Positions 52,663-61,913 are shown, counted from the first letter of the stretch. The stretch: 64,000 nucleotides of DNA from Gammaproteobacteria bacterium (GCA_003164785.1 PLUE01000025.1:40739-104738); one strand, 5' to 3'. The notes: a model not told the origin generated them from the sequence alone. A program made the numbers and translations.

Positions 52663-53439
52663 CTAGCGCGCGACGAAGGACCGTTCGATCACGTAGTCGC
52701 CGGGTTCACCCACATGCGGGGAGATATGAAACCCGCGGGCATCGAGCATCGTCGACAAATCGGCCAGCATGGCGGGGCTGCCGCAGATCATGACCCGATC
52801 CTCGCTCGGATCCAGGGGCGGCATGGCGATGTCGGTGAACAGCCTGCCCGTCTCGATGAGCTCCGTGACGCGCCCCTGGTACCGGAACCGCTCGCGCGTG
52901 ACCGTGGGGAAATACACCAGCTGATTGCGCACCTGCTCACCGAGGTATTCGTGGTGGGTCAACTCCCATTCGATGAAGTCGCGATAGGCCAGTTCGCTGC
53001 GGTAGCGGACGCCGTGCACCAGGATGACTTTCTCGAAGCGCTCGTAGGTTTCCGGATCCTTGATGAGGCTCATGAACGGCGCGAGGCCGGTCCCGGAGCT
53101 CAGCAGATACAGCCGCTTGCCGGGCTTCAGATCGTGCAGCAGCAAGGTACCGGTGGGTTTTCGGCTCACCAGAACCTCATCACCGGGCTTGATGTTCTGC
53201 AGTCGCGAGGTCAGCGGCCCGTCGGCCACCTTGATGCTCAAGAACTCGAGGAACTCCTCGTGATTCGCGCTCGCGATGCTGTACGCGCGCATCAGCGGCT
53301 TGCCGTCGATCATCAGGCCCATCATCACGAAATGGCCGTTCTCGAACCGCAAGCTCTCATCGCGCGTGGTCGTGAAGCTGAATACCGTCTGGTTCCAGTG
53401 ATGAACCGTCAGGACGCGTTCAATTCCTATCGCTGCCAT
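52663..53439 (-). CDS. fpr: Ferredoxin--NADP(+) reductase
   Basis: 258 residues. The FAD-binding RAYSIASANHEEFLEF, the NADPH-binding LLSSGTGLAPFMSLI and the C-terminal tail ending -SFVAR are like the bacterial subclass of fpr enzymes (Azotobacter/Pseudomonas type, tail -AFVEK). It shuttles electrons between NADPH and ferredoxin or flavodoxin, notably in oxidative stress. A single gene. Confidence 0.92.
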   Translation of the reverse strand: MAAIGIERVLTVHHWNQTVFSFTTTRDESLRFENGHFVMMGLMIDGKPLMRAYSIASANHEEFLEFLSIKVADGPLTSRLQNIKPGDEVLVSRKPTGTLLLHDLKPGKRLYLLSSGTGLAPFMSLIKDPETYERFEKVILVHGVRYRSELAYRDFIEWELTHHEYLGEQVRNQLVYFPTVTRERFRYQGRVTELIETGRLFTDIAMPPLDPSEDRVMICGSPAMLADLSTMLDARGFHISPHVGEPGDYVIERSFVAR

Positions 53440-53681
53440 GGTATCTGTCGTTCCCCGCCGTTCAGGCGACCACCGTCACGTAAAGAGCGGGCCAGGATAA
53501 ATGGCTCCGGCCGATGAGTAAAATTCATTCTTTCGGTAGGATCTACCTGCCCGATCGCTTGAACGAGGAGTATCACCGCCGACCGGCCAAGGTCACGTTG
53601 CGGACGGCGCCGCGATTTCCATACACCCTGACGATCCCGGCGCGGGCGGCCAACGGTTAGCGGGGCCTATGCACGCTGCAA

Positions 53682-54083
53682 CTACGGTTCGATGATTTTC
53701 ACGGAAGGAAAATAAGAGTGATACCTCGTCGGGTCGCGGGTCAAGATCTGCATTGCTTCAACAGCTGCGTGCGCACCGATATAGAAGTCGGGCAGCGGGG
53801 ATGTCTTCAGGCCTCCTCGCCGGCGATACGCAAGAAACGCCTTACCTGCTACGAACGCAGCCTCCCAAGGGAGCGGGTCGCGCCGAAAGTCCGTGCTTAG
53901 AAACTCATTGAGGGCCTCAATCGTTTTGATGCCGACGGAAAGCTCCGCATAGATGATTGGATTGACGACGAGCGCGGCGACATCCGCAATCGCGGCGATA
54001 GCCGCTGCGGATCGTTCCTCCCAGACAGGATCCTGCGTAAATATGTCCAGGAGTATGTTCGTATCGACGATGACCGCCGCCAT
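53682..54083 (-). CDS. vapC: VapC-type PIN-domain toxin
   Basis: 133 residues. Acidic residues of the PIN active site are visible: VDTNILLD near the N-terminus, IYAELSVG, and LPDFYIGAHAAV near 105. A ribonuclease toxin. The start is separated by three bases from the antitoxin gene upstream. Confidence 0.88.
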   Translation of the reverse strand: MAAVIVDTNILLDIFTQDPVWEERSAAAIAAIADVAALVVNPIIYAELSVGIKTIEALNEFLSTDFRRDPLPWEAAFVAGKAFLAYRRRGGLKTSPLPDFYIGAHAAVEAMQILTRDPTRYHSYFPSVKIIEP

Positions 54084-54086
54084 GCA

Positions 54087-54341
54087 TCATTCCCCCCGTG
54101 TGAGCGCCATCAACTCCTCGGTGGTCATCTCACTTCTCGCGGCGCGACGCGAGATTTGGCGCAGACGCGTCACGATTGCTTCCCCCCGACTCGCCTTTTT
54201 GGCCGTTCCCCGAGCTGGCGCCTTCTGCAGGACAACCAACCCGTCGCGTACGACGAAACGAACCTCGGTATTGGGGAGTATGCCGAACCGGTCTCGAATA
54301 TCGATGGGAATGGTGACTTGACCCTTGCTGGTGACTCTCAT
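54087..54341 (-). CDS. vapB: VapB/AbrB-type antitoxin
   Basis: 84 residues. The swapped-hairpin AbrB fold is shown by MRVTSKGQVTIPIDIRDRFG and VRFVVRDGLVVLQKA. It has an AGGAGG site. It binds VapC and, through the AbrB fold, its own promoter; an inverted repeat lies just upstream. Confidence 0.88.
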   Translation of the reverse strand: MRVTSKGQVTIPIDIRDRFGILPNTEVRFVVRDGLVVLQKAPARGTAKKASRGEAIVTRLRQISRRAARSEMTTEELMALTRGE

Positions 54342-54351
54342 GATGCCTCCT

Positions 54352-54377
54352 AAGTCTTACTTACCATTGTAATACTT
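54352..54377. promoter_or_regulatory. Inverted repeat, candidate vapBC operator
   Basis: AAGTCTTAC at 54352-54360 and GTAATACTT at 54369-54377 pair in eight of nine positions, with an 8-base spacer, about ten bases from the vapB start. This AT-rich place suits an AbrB-type operator. Confidence 0.5.
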
Positions 54378-54406
54378 TTTTCCGAGGCGTGCCCGCGTCG
54401 CGCCGC

Positions 54407-55399
54407 TCAGGGACCCGCATCCGGCTGCCGATGGCAGGTCGCGCAGCCCGACACCGGCCCATGGCCGACCAGCGATGCGGGATGCCGATGGCAGTCGGTG
54501 CAAAACCCATGGAAGCGGGCTTCGACACCCATTTTCAGATCCGCGCGTCCGCTCTTGTGGCATAGGACGCAGCTCTCGAAGCCGCGCCCGTCGGCGAAAT
54601 TATGATGGCAGGTCAGGCAGTTGACCTGCACGTGCTTGGTATGCGGAAAATCCAGCGGCAGCGAACTCGCGCGCGCCACCACCGACTCGCGCAGCGCCGC
54701 GCGCGACCCGCCGGGCAGAAGTCCCACGAGACCCACCGCCAGCACGATCAAGACCGTGAGCACCAGTCGCGAATGACGGCCGAACACCGCTTGCCGGAAG
54801 CGGCCGATCACGGGCGCGGCGCCGCGGCTCGCGCGACGATGACTCGCGAGCAACAGGAATCCGCCGATCGTCGCGGCCACGATCCATGCGCGCCGGCCAT
54901 GGCCGCCGGCATAGCGATTGGTCGCGACGACGTGCGCGAGCACGCAAAACGTCAGCACGCAGCCCAAGATCACGTGGGTTGCCTGGAAGCCCCGATGACT
55001 CGGGAACAGGCGCCGGACCCGCGGCCCGGCGCCCAGCACCACGACGATCAACAGCGCACTGCCCACGAATCCCGCGATCAGATAGAGCGGCATGGACGGT
55101 TTGAAATATTCGATGACGGTTCGGTCGGCCCACACGAGACCGCCGACGTGCAGGGCGACGGCCAGCAGCGTCGCCCAGCCGATGGCCGAATGCAGGCGCA
55201 GCGACATCAGCGTCGCCGGCGTCGATGCACGCGGCCTGATCGGCGCACCGGTAAGGCCCAGGCAGCCGAGGCAGGCCAGCAGTCCCGCCAGTTGCGCCAG
55301 CTCCCACCCAAGGCCGACGAAGCCGGCAAATAGCGGCAGCACGGCCACGCCCAAGATCGCGGCCATCCACGCAAGGTAGCGCCGGTCGACGTTGGCCAC
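54407..55399 (-). CDS. Ferric-reductase-like membrane protein with tetraheme cytochrome c tail
   Basis: 330 residues from a GTG at 55399, two bases after the stop of the PQQ dehydrogenase gene; the longer frame lies inside that gene. Residues ~10-235 contain about six TM helices with His residues (RLHSAIGWATLLAVALHVGG; FQATHVILGCVL), as in the ferric-reductase-like transmembrane fold, which binds two b hemes. The last ~75 residues hold four CxxCH motifs: Cys261-His265, 277-281, 300-304 and 319-323. It could take electrons from the PQQ dehydrogenase at the outer face and pass them to the membrane, or the reverse. This fusion is not one I can name. Confidence 0.75.
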   Translation of the reverse strand: MANVDRRYLAWMAAILGVAVLPLFAGFVGLGWELAQLAGLLACLGCLGLTGAPIRPRASTPATLMSLRLHSAIGWATLLAVALHVGGLVWADRTVIEYFKPSMPLYLIAGFVGSALLIVVVLGAGPRVRRLFPSHRGFQATHVILGCVLTFCVLAHVVATNRYAGGHGRRAWIVAATIGGFLLLASHRRASRGAAPVIGRFRQAVFGRHSRLVLTVLIVLAVGLVGLLPGGSRAALRESVVARASSLPLDFPHTKHVQVNCLTCHHNFADGRGFESCVLCHKSGRADLKMGVEARFHGFCTDCHRHPASLVGHGPVSGCATCHRQPDAGP

Positions 55400-55401
55400 G
55401 C

Positions 55402-57243
55402 CTAGCGACCGAACGCCTGCCGCAGATACGCCGCCACGTCCACGACATTCTGCTCGCTCAACAGCGCCGGATAGAGCTTGGGCATCGGCGGCGCCGGATT
55501 TTCGATGAAATTCACCAGGGCTCCCTGATCGAGGTGCGACACGCGGCTGCCGAGCGCGTGATCGCCCACCAGCTTGCCGTCGAACCCGTGGCAGGACACG
55601 CACACCTGGGAATACAACCGGCGGCCGCTCGCGATATCCGGTGCACCGACCGCCCCGCCGCCGGCCGGCGCGACGGGTTGCGCCGCGGCCAGGCGCACTG
55701 GATTCAAGGCCAGAATGACCACGCTGGGCACGCCCAGCGCGCCGAATGCGGTGCGCGAGACATTGCCCGACGCAAAGGCGACGTACTGCCGGCCACCGGC
55801 TTCATAGGTCACGACGCCGCCCGCCAGCGCGCCGCCGGTCGGCAGCGTGTGGAGAAGCTCGCCGGTCTTGCTGTCGAACACCAGAAAGTTGCCCGCCAGA
55901 TCGCCGGTGAACGTCACCCCGCCCGCCGTGGGCGTCACGCCGGCGATCACCGGCTTGTCGTCGTGGTACCGCCAGCGCACGGCGCCGGTTTCGCTGTCGA
56001 TGGCCGTCACCCAGCCGGTCACCGGGCCGTCGGGTGCGACCGTGCCGCCGAAGCTCGCTTCCTGAGGCGAGTATTTGGTCGCGCCCAATTTGACGATGAA
56101 GCAGGCATCGACCGCACCCGTCACCAAGGTGTTGTTCAGGCGATCGAGCGCAGGCCCGTTCCATTCCACCCCGCCGGCATACCCGGGGCAGATCCGCACG
56201 CCCTCGGGCGTGGGGCCGGAGCGGCTCTCCGAGAACGTCGTGACCGGCGTGCTGAAGATCTCGCGGTGGGTGTCGCGATCGATGGCCCGCACGTGACCAT
56301 CCTTGCCGGCAAAGGCCAGAATGTCGCGAACCTTGCCGTCCCGATAGAGGACCGGCGGCGCCACGAGGTCCATGTCCTGCCAATCCATGGGCGTGACCTG
56401 GTACCACCATTTCAGCGCGCCGGTGCGGGCATCCAACACCACGATCGAGTCCGTGAACAGGTTGGTCCCCGGACGATACGCCTTGTCGATGTCGGGCCAC
56501 GGATTGCCGACGGGCACGAACAACTCGCCGGTGGTCACATCGAGGGTCATGGCGCCCCACACCCCGCCCCCTCCGGTCTTGGCGGATGCCGGCCGCTTCC
56601 ACGTCTCGGCGCCCGTCTCGCCCGCCCGGGGCACCGTGTCGAAGCGCCACAACTCGCGGCCCGTCTGGGCGTCGTAGGCCATCACGCGCCCGCGGGCGCC
56701 CAACTCGCTGCCCCCGATGCCCATGTAGACGACGCCCTGCCATGCGAGCGGCGCAGCCGATGCCGACTCACCCAGACGCGGCGCGCCGATGACGTCCTTC
56801 CACAACAGCTTGCCGGTCGCGGCGTCGAGGGCGAGGAGCCGCGCATCCCCGGTGCCGCGGAACACGCGGCCATCCAGCACCGCCAGCCCCCGATTCGACG
56901 GCGAGAACCGCTCCTCCTCGGGCAGGTAACTCTGCTTCCAGCGCACCGCGCAGGTCGCCGCGTCGATGGCGAGCGTCTCCCGGCCGGTGTTGGTGTAGAT
57001 CACGCCATCGAGCACGACCAGACCCGCATGGAACGTCGTCGGTCCGTCGATCTGCAACCGGCACACCTCGCCGAGCTGCGCGGCGTTGGCAGGCGTGATC
57101 TGGTCGAGCGGCGAGAATCGCTGGCCGTCCAGACGGTTGTTGTATGAGGGCCATTGCGCCCCGGGCGTCGGCTCCTGCCCCGCGGCAACCGCGACCGTGA
57201 GCATGGCGAGGACCGCCACCGCCGCGCAACCAACGACATTCAT
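55402..57243 (-). CDS. PQQ-dependent dehydrogenase with C-terminal cytochrome c domain
   Basis: 613 residues. Signal peptide (AAVAVLAMLTVAVAAGQ). Residues ~28-510 form the eight-bladed quinoprotein propeller with repeated W-motifs (GVEWNGPALD, PMDWQDMDLVAPPVL, VTTGELFVPVGNPWPD). The C-terminal domain carries a heme motif Cys548-Cys551-His552. Type II quinohaemoprotein alcohol dehydrogenase pattern: oxidises an alcohol or aldose in the periplasm and passes electrons through its heme. Its stop is two bases before the start of the tetraheme membrane protein, which is probably its electron partner. Confidence 0.87.
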   Translation of the reverse strand: MNVVGCAAVAVLAMLTVAVAAGQEPTPGAQWPSYNNRLDGQRFSPLDQITPANAAQLGEVCRLQIDGPTTFHAGLVVLDGVIYTNTGRETLAIDAATCAVRWKQSYLPEEERFSPSNRGLAVLDGRVFRGTGDARLLALDAATGKLLWKDVIGAPRLGESASAAPLAWQGVVYMGIGGSELGARGRVMAYDAQTGRELWRFDTVPRAGETGAETWKRPASAKTGGGGVWGAMTLDVTTGELFVPVGNPWPDIDKAYRPGTNLFTDSIVVLDARTGALKWWYQVTPMDWQDMDLVAPPVLYRDGKVRDILAFAGKDGHVRAIDRDTHREIFSTPVTTFSESRSGPTPEGVRICPGYAGGVEWNGPALDRLNNTLVTGAVDACFIVKLGATKYSPQEASFGGTVAPDGPVTGWVTAIDSETGAVRWRYHDDKPVIAGVTPTAGGVTFTGDLAGNFLVFDSKTGELLHTLPTGGALAGGVVTYEAGGRQYVAFASGNVSRTAFGALGVPSVVILALNPVRLAAAQPVAPAGGGAVGAPDIASGRRLYSQVCVSCHGFDGKLVGDHALGSRVSHLDQGALVNFIENPAPPMPKLYPALLSEQNVVDVAAYLRQAFGR

Positions 57244-57323
57244 GAATCGATCTCCCGCTCAGCTCTTATTCTGATGGCCGGAGTGCTTTATACATCATTC
57301 GCTGGTCAAACCACGATCCTTCG

Positions 57324-58514
57324 TCAGCCAGCCACCCCGACCTGCGGAATGGCGCCGTAGTGGCCGGTCAAATAGCGCGTGCTGATCATTTCGCCAAGCC
57401 GCGGCGGAGAGGCACGATCCGTGATCGTCTTCAGGATGCTCATGTGGCTGTCGTTCAGTTCCATCAACCAAATCTCGTCGCGACGCAGGATCTCCATGTC
57501 CATCAGCGTCGAGGTCTGCGTCGTCATCACGATTTGGGCGCCCCTGGATCGATCACTGCTGTCGTTGATCGCACGGATGAGATGCCGCGCAACGAGCGGA
57601 TGCAGGCCGTTGTCGAACTCGTCCGCGAGCAGGAGATGGCCGTACTCGATGGCGGCCGACAGCGGCGCGAACAATCCCACCAAGCGCTGCGTGCCCGATG
57701 ACTCATCGTCCAAGCGAATCCACCCCAGCGGGCGATTGGTCGATTCATGCTCGAATTCGACGCGCGGAAACGGCAGACGGGAGATCCGGACATCGCTCAC
57801 GCGGACTCCGCCTCCCTGCAGGAAATCCAGTAGCCTGCGCTTCGAGGCCGCATGTCGCACGACCTCGATGAGCGCGCTGCGCTCCACCGGCTCGTCGGCG
57901 CCGAGGGACCTGATGCCGTGTGCGAACCAGTCCATGAGCGGACGAAGTTGCGCACAGTCCTGGGCGGCGATGCCCAGAAACAGCGCCCGCCGCAGGTCGG
58001 GCCGCCGCGTCCCGCCGACCGGACTCTTGAAGTGCGGCGAAAACGGCGCCCACGCGTGCATGTTGCTCGACTCATCGAAGCAGCGCTCGAACCAGCGCTG
58101 GGCTTTCGCCGTGGACCACACCAGCAGCCGCTCCGAACAGATGCGAGTGCCGTTGAACGAAAACGAATACTGATGCCGGGTTTGGCCGATCAGCACATCG
58201 ATCGAAAATTCCGTTGGGACCGCCTCACCCTGCGGGAACAGGAATGGCTGATAGCGATCCGCAAGCTCGCCGTCCAGCCACCGGTTGGAGTGCAAAACCA
58301 TGTCGCGCATCACGCACAACGCGCAGAGAAAATTAGATTTTCCGCTCCCGTTGGCGCCGAATATCACCGCGGCCTTCGATAATCGCGGCACCGCCTTGTT
58401 TCCCGTCTGCAGACAATGCGTCGACGAATGGGAGCGGTCGCTCGAGGCCACGAAACTGAAAGTTTGAGGGTCCTTGATCGATCGGAAGTTGGCGACGGTG
58501 AAGGAGATCAACAT
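57324..58514 (-). CDS. AAA15-type (OLD/RloC-like) ATPase
   Basis: 396 residues from the ATG at 58514; the longer frame lacks a ribosome site. SMC-like ATP-binding cassette: MLISFTVANFRSIKD, Walker A FGANGSGKSNFL (~residue 55), Q-loop, ABC signature ESSGTQRLVGLF and Walker B LLADEFDNGLHPL. Members of this class occur in phage-defence and toxin-linked loci, often with RloB or a nuclease partner. No partner gene lies next to it. It contains no TOPRIM or HNH domain. The function is inferred. Confidence 0.8.
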   Translation of the reverse strand: MLISFTVANFRSIKDPQTFSFVASSDRSHSSTHCLQTGNKAVPRLSKAAVIFGANGSGKSNFLCALCVMRDMVLHSNRWLDGELADRYQPFLFPQGEAVPTEFSIDVLIGQTRHQYSFSFNGTRICSERLLVWSTAKAQRWFERCFDESSNMHAWAPFSPHFKSPVGGTRRPDLRRALFLGIAAQDCAQLRPLMDWFAHGIRSLGADEPVERSALIEVVRHAASKRRLLDFLQGGGVRVSDVRISRLPFPRVEFEHESTNRPLGWIRLDDESSGTQRLVGLFAPLSAAIEYGHLLLADEFDNGLHPLVARHLIRAINDSSDRSRGAQIVMTTQTSTLMDMEILRRDEIWLMELNDSHMSILKTITDRASPPRLGEMISTRYLTGHYGAIPQVGVAG

Positions 58515-58764
58515 CGCGCCGGCCCCCGCGTGAGTCGGGCGCTGGCGCCTGGGTCGTTCGAGTATGGATTCATGGTCGTATGCCAATCCCTGCGCATTCC
58601 GCTGAGTGTGCTTTCCAGAGCTCATCGGAACACGTCACAGCCGTCCGGTCTGTTTGGTACCGTACAGAGTACGAAATGAGCCTCGCGTCAGGGACGGCTT
58701 GCGGGGTTCCCCCGACCCCGTTCAGCCGGGTCGGAGTTCGACTGCCGCGCGTCGGATCTTGCGC
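58515..58764. other. Gap between the AAA15 ATPase and a kinase remnant
   Basis: The gap between genes runs to 58841. It contains no intact gene; only the HATPase-like remnant at 58765-58845 is recognised. Confidence 0.5.
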
Positions 58765-58845
58765 CGCCGCCGTCGGCAGCGTCACGACGAACCGGCTCCC
58801 CGGACCCGGACTGCTCGCGACGTTGCCGCGGAAACGGCGGCTCAA
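58765..58845 (-). pseudogene. C-terminal remnant of a histidine-kinase ATPase domain
   Basis: About 26 codons read SRRFRGNVASSPGPGSRFVV-TLP, the end of an HATPase_c domain (the G-x-x-x-x-x-S-x-P-G-x-G-S-x-F-x-V-x-L-P pattern). It begins at the stop of the 139-residue gene and no upstream kinase domains exist in frame. It looks like debris of a lost two-component kinase. Confidence 0.4.
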
Positions 58846-59261
58846 CCCGCCTTGTGCAGGATCTTCGTGAGCGCCTTCAACAGCGCCGCCTGATCGTCCG
58901 GGCGACTGAAGCTCACCGTCATGACGCGCCGGTGCCGATGTTCCTGCACCAAGCTGGTCATCTGTGCATCGACGGAGGCCGCCAACACACGCAACTTCTT
59001 CTGGCGGTCCTTTTCCGGCAGTCCCCTGGCAAAATTGCCTTCGTCCGCGAACTGCAGCATGCGGGATAGGATCTTGGCGAACGCGTAGCGCTGAGAATCA
59101 TCGGTGCCAAGTACCGCGTGCTTGACGCCGGTTTCCTCGCGGATTTCACCGAGCAGCGCGCTGAGCGCCTTCGCCTCCCGGGGCGTGTCGCGGTACGACA
59201 TATCGACGAGCAAGTTCGCCTTGTCCGTCCTCGAACCCACGATTTCAAATCTTGCCACCAT
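58842..59261 (-). CDS. Unrecognised 139-residue protein
   Basis: I do not recognise this protein. It is charged and soluble, with regular alpha/beta pattern (ARFEIVGSRTDKANLLVDMSY, SFSRPDDQAALLKALTKIL) and no signal peptide. It follows a start at ATG 59261. Neighbours are the kinase remnant and the AAA15 ATPase, in the same direction but separated. A stress or defence role is only a guess. Confidence 0.65.
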   Translation of the reverse strand: MVARFEIVGSRTDKANLLVDMSYRDTPREAKALSALLGEIREETGVKHAVLGTDDSQRYAFAKILSRMLQFADEGNFARGLPEKDRQKKLRVLAASVDAQMTSLVQEHRHRRVMTVSFSRPDDQAALLKALTKILHKAG

Positions 59262-59661
59262 TGCACCACCACCCTGAGCGGCGGATGCCGCGCGTCGGGA
59301 TGCTACACGGTTTGCATGGCAGCCCGCGGGACGTTGCGCACAGTAGCTGCCCGTCCACGCACCCGCTTTTTAGGTCGGTAAATACCCCGTTGATGTCTTC
59401 CAGCGCCACCTTGCGTATTTGGGCACGCGCCCTGCCCGCGACGTCGAATCCCCCTGTTGCGGCGCCTCGATGATCGCCTATCATCGATGTATGACCAGCC
59501 ACATCGATCCACGGGTGCCCTACGGCGTCATTTTTGGTCTGCGCGGCCTCGTGGTCCAGGATCAACGGAGCATGTATGCGCTCAGCAGCCCGTAAGTATT
59601 TATACCTAAATGCATGAACGAGCAGTCGGGTTAAGCTATAAAGATAAAAGTTGGAGAAAAA
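59262..59661. other. Divergent 400-base gap
   Basis: Lies between the 139-residue gene (leftward) and the Cfa-like gene (rightward). The right end is AT-rich and contains a TATAAA (59637-59642) as possible -10 and a GGAG ribosome site before the Cfa ATG. Short frames in the left part look like chance. Confidence 0.5.
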
Positions 59662-60891
59662 ATGAACGCTAATGTAGGGTCCGATGCACGGCCGCGTACC
59701 GGGGATTCGCTCGAAGCACGGTTGCTGCGCCGTCTGCTGCGTGTCTTGGGTGACCCGCCGATCGAGTTCCGTCTCCTTTGGTCCGGCGAAAAAGTGGCGC
59801 CGGCGTCAACTGAGCCCCTCGAACACCTGCGCATCAAGGATCGCCGCACACTGTTCGGCTTGCTCTACGATGCGCAGATTCGCTTTGGCGACGCCTTCGC
59901 CGACGGGCAAATCGAGGTCGATGGCGACCTGGTGAAGTGCATGGTGGCCTTGTTCAAAATCTTCGCCCCGGACGCGCGCGAGCCGATCTCGAGCCGCATC
60001 GCCGGCTGGTGCCGCCCCCCAAGCCGCAACACCCTGACTGGATCGCGCGAGAATATCCATCAGCACTATGATCTCGGCAATGAGTTCTATGCGCTGTGGC
60101 TTGGGGAAAGCATGGCATACACCTGCGCCTACTATCCAAGCGCTGCATCGACCCTCGAAGATGCCCAGACCGCGAAGATGGATCATGTATGCCGCAAGCT
60201 GCGGCTCGGCGCCGCGGATTCAGTGGTGGAAGCGGGATGCGGCTGGGGCAGCCTCGCGTTGCACATGGCGGCCCGCTACGGCGCCAAGGTGCGGGCGTTC
60301 AACATTTCCCGGGAACAGCTGGAATTTGCGCGCCGGCGGGCCCGGGAGCAGGGACTCGAACACCGGGTGGAGTTCGTCGAAGACGACTACCGCAACATCA
60401 GCGGCTCCTACGACGCCTTCGCGTCGGTCGGGATGCTCGAACACGTCGGCCGGGAGCATTATCCGGCACTGGGCCGTGTGATACGAGGCGCGTTGACGAG
60501 GAACGGCCGTGCGTTGATTCATTCCATCGGCCGCAACCAGCCGGGAAGCCTGCATCCATGGATCGAGCGGCGAATCTTCCCGGGCGCCTACGCACCCTCC
60601 CTTGGGGAAATGATGCAGATCTTCGAGCCCTCCGGTTTATCGGTACTCGACGTGGAGAACCTTCGACTGCATTATGCGCAGACGCTGCGACACTGGCTGG
60701 AGCGCTACGACGCCAACACCGCCCAGGTACGGGCGATGTTCGACGAGCGCTTCGTGCGCATGTGGCGTTTGTATCTGGCGGGGTCGATCGCGGCGTTCGA
60801 CACGGGCACCCTGCAGCTGTTCCAGGTGTTGGTGACCCCCTACGACAACCACGACCTCCCGCTCACCCGCGAATACATGTATCCCCGATAA
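59662..60891 (+). CDS. cfa: Cyclopropane-fatty-acyl-phospholipid synthase-family methyltransferase
   Basis: 409 residues. The SAM-binding motif VVEAGCGWGSLALHMA lies at ~190. YDLGNEFYALWLGESMAYTCAYY and the late FDTGTLQLFQVL are typical of the Cfa/CmaS family, which adds a methylene or methyl group to unsaturated acyl chains of membrane phospholipids. A GGAG site precedes the ATG. The next gene begins 12 bases after the stop, so the two are likely co-transcribed. Confidence 0.9.
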   Translation: MNANVGSDARPRTGDSLEARLLRRLLRVLGDPPIEFRLLWSGEKVAPASTEPLEHLRIKDRRTLFGLLYDAQIRFGDAFADGQIEVDGDLVKCMVALFKIFAPDAREPISSRIAGWCRPPSRNTLTGSRENIHQHYDLGNEFYALWLGESMAYTCAYYPSAASTLEDAQTAKMDHVCRKLRLGAADSVVEAGCGWGSLALHMAARYGAKVRAFNISREQLEFARRRAREQGLEHRVEFVEDDYRNISGSYDAFASVGMLEHVGREHYPALGRVIRGALTRNGRALIHSIGRNQPGSLHPWIERRIFPGAYAPSLGEMMQIFEPSGLSVLDVENLRLHYAQTLRHWLERYDANTAQVRAMFDERFVRMWRLYLAGSIAAFDTGTLQLFQVLVTPYDNHDLPLTREYMYPR

Positions 60892-60902
60892 ATGGCATTC
60901 CC

Positions 60903-61913
60903 GTGCGACATGTCGACGTCATAGTGGTCGGCGGCGGGCCGGCCGGGGCCGCCGCCGCCGAGCGGTTGAAGACGGCCGGCGCGGACGTCCTGGTGCTCGA
61001 CAAGGAGCGCTTTCCCAGGCATAAACTATGCGCCGGCTGGATTACGCCCCAGGTGATGGCCGATTTACGGCTTGAGGAGAGCGCCTACCCGCATGGCTTG
61101 CTCAGTTTCAGGCGCCTTCATTTTCACGTCAAAGGACTGCGCCTCGGAGTGCCGTGCGTCCAGCACTCCATCCGCCGCTTCGAATTCGACGCCTGGCTGC
61201 TCGACCGTTCGGGCGCCGAGTGTGTTCAGCATGCCGTCAGAGACATTCGAGCCGAGAGCGGGTATTACGAGATCGATGGCATATTCCGCTGTCGCCATCT
61301 CATCGGTGCCGGAGGCACGTCCTGCCCGGTGCGCCGGTCCCTGTTCGGCGGGGCGCTATCGCGAACCCGGGCACTCCAGACGGTCACACTCGAACTCGAG
61401 TTTGCCTGCGACTGGCGCGACGCGGATTGCCACCTATGGTTCTTCGAACACGGTCTGCCGGGCTACAGTTGGTATGTCCCGAAGGCCTCCGGCTGGCTGA
61501 ACGTCGGCGTGGGCGGCATGGCGATGAGACTCAAACAGCGCAGCGAGAACATCCGGCTACACTGGTCGCACCTGGCTGGCAAGTTGCAGCACCAATTCGG
61601 GATCAACGTGCCCGATGATCCCGCCGGCTACAGCTATTATGTCCGCGACTTCGGCGAGCCCATGCGCATCGACAATGCATTCCTGGCCGGCGATTCTGCC
61701 GGCCTCGCCACGCGCGACCTGTGCGAAGGGATTGGACCGGCGATCCGCAGCGGTCAGCAAGCCGCGCATGCCATCGTGAACGGCACCGAGTACACGCTCG
61801 ACGGCGTCACCGGCGCCAGTCTCGGCGGTGGATTAATCAGCCGCTGCGTGGACTGGGCTTTCACACACGGCGCCGGCCGTGCGACTCATTCCGAGGAGGG
61901 AATCGTTACATGA
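60903..61913 (+). CDS. Geranylgeranyl-reductase-like FAD-dependent oxidoreductase
   Basis: 336 residues from GTG 60903, giving VRHVDVIVVGGGPAGAAAAE at the N-terminus (FAD Rossmann motif). A KERFPRHKLCAGW segment follows, and FLAGDSAGLATRDLCEGIGPAI (the GD motif) lies near 260. The fold is that of geranylgeranyl reductase/para-hydroxybenzoate-hydroxylase-type flavoproteins, which reduce or hydroxylate lipids. It follows cfa by 12 bases and may act on the same acyl or isoprenoid chain; the longer frame overlaps cfa. Confidence 0.8.
   Translation: MRHVDVIVVGGGPAGAAAAERLKTAGADVLVLDKERFPRHKLCAGWITPQVMADLRLEESAYPHGLLSFRRLHFHVKGLRLGVPCVQHSIRRFEFDAWLLDRSGAECVQHAVRDIRAESGYYEIDGIFRCRHLIGAGGTSCPVRRSLFGGALSRTRALQTVTLELEFACDWRDADCHLWFFEHGLPGYSWYVPKASGWLNVGVGGMAMRLKQRSENIRLHWSHLAGKLQHQFGINVPDDPAGYSYYVRDFGEPMRIDNAFLAGDSAGLATRDLCEGIGPAIRSGQQAAHAIVNGTEYTLDGVTGASLGGGLISRCVDWAFTHGAGRATHSEEGIVT

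Noticed and set aside
53514..53660. 48-codon frame between fpr and vapC
   Set aside because: Sensible codons but no ribosome site and no known family; too weak to call.
59470..59594. 41-codon frame in the gap before cfa
   Set aside because: No ribosome site, no family and ends in an AT-rich promoter region.
60096..60902. Upstream part of the flavoprotein frame overlapping cfa
   Set aside because: Arg/Gly-rich shadow of cfa; the FAD motif begins at GTG 60903.
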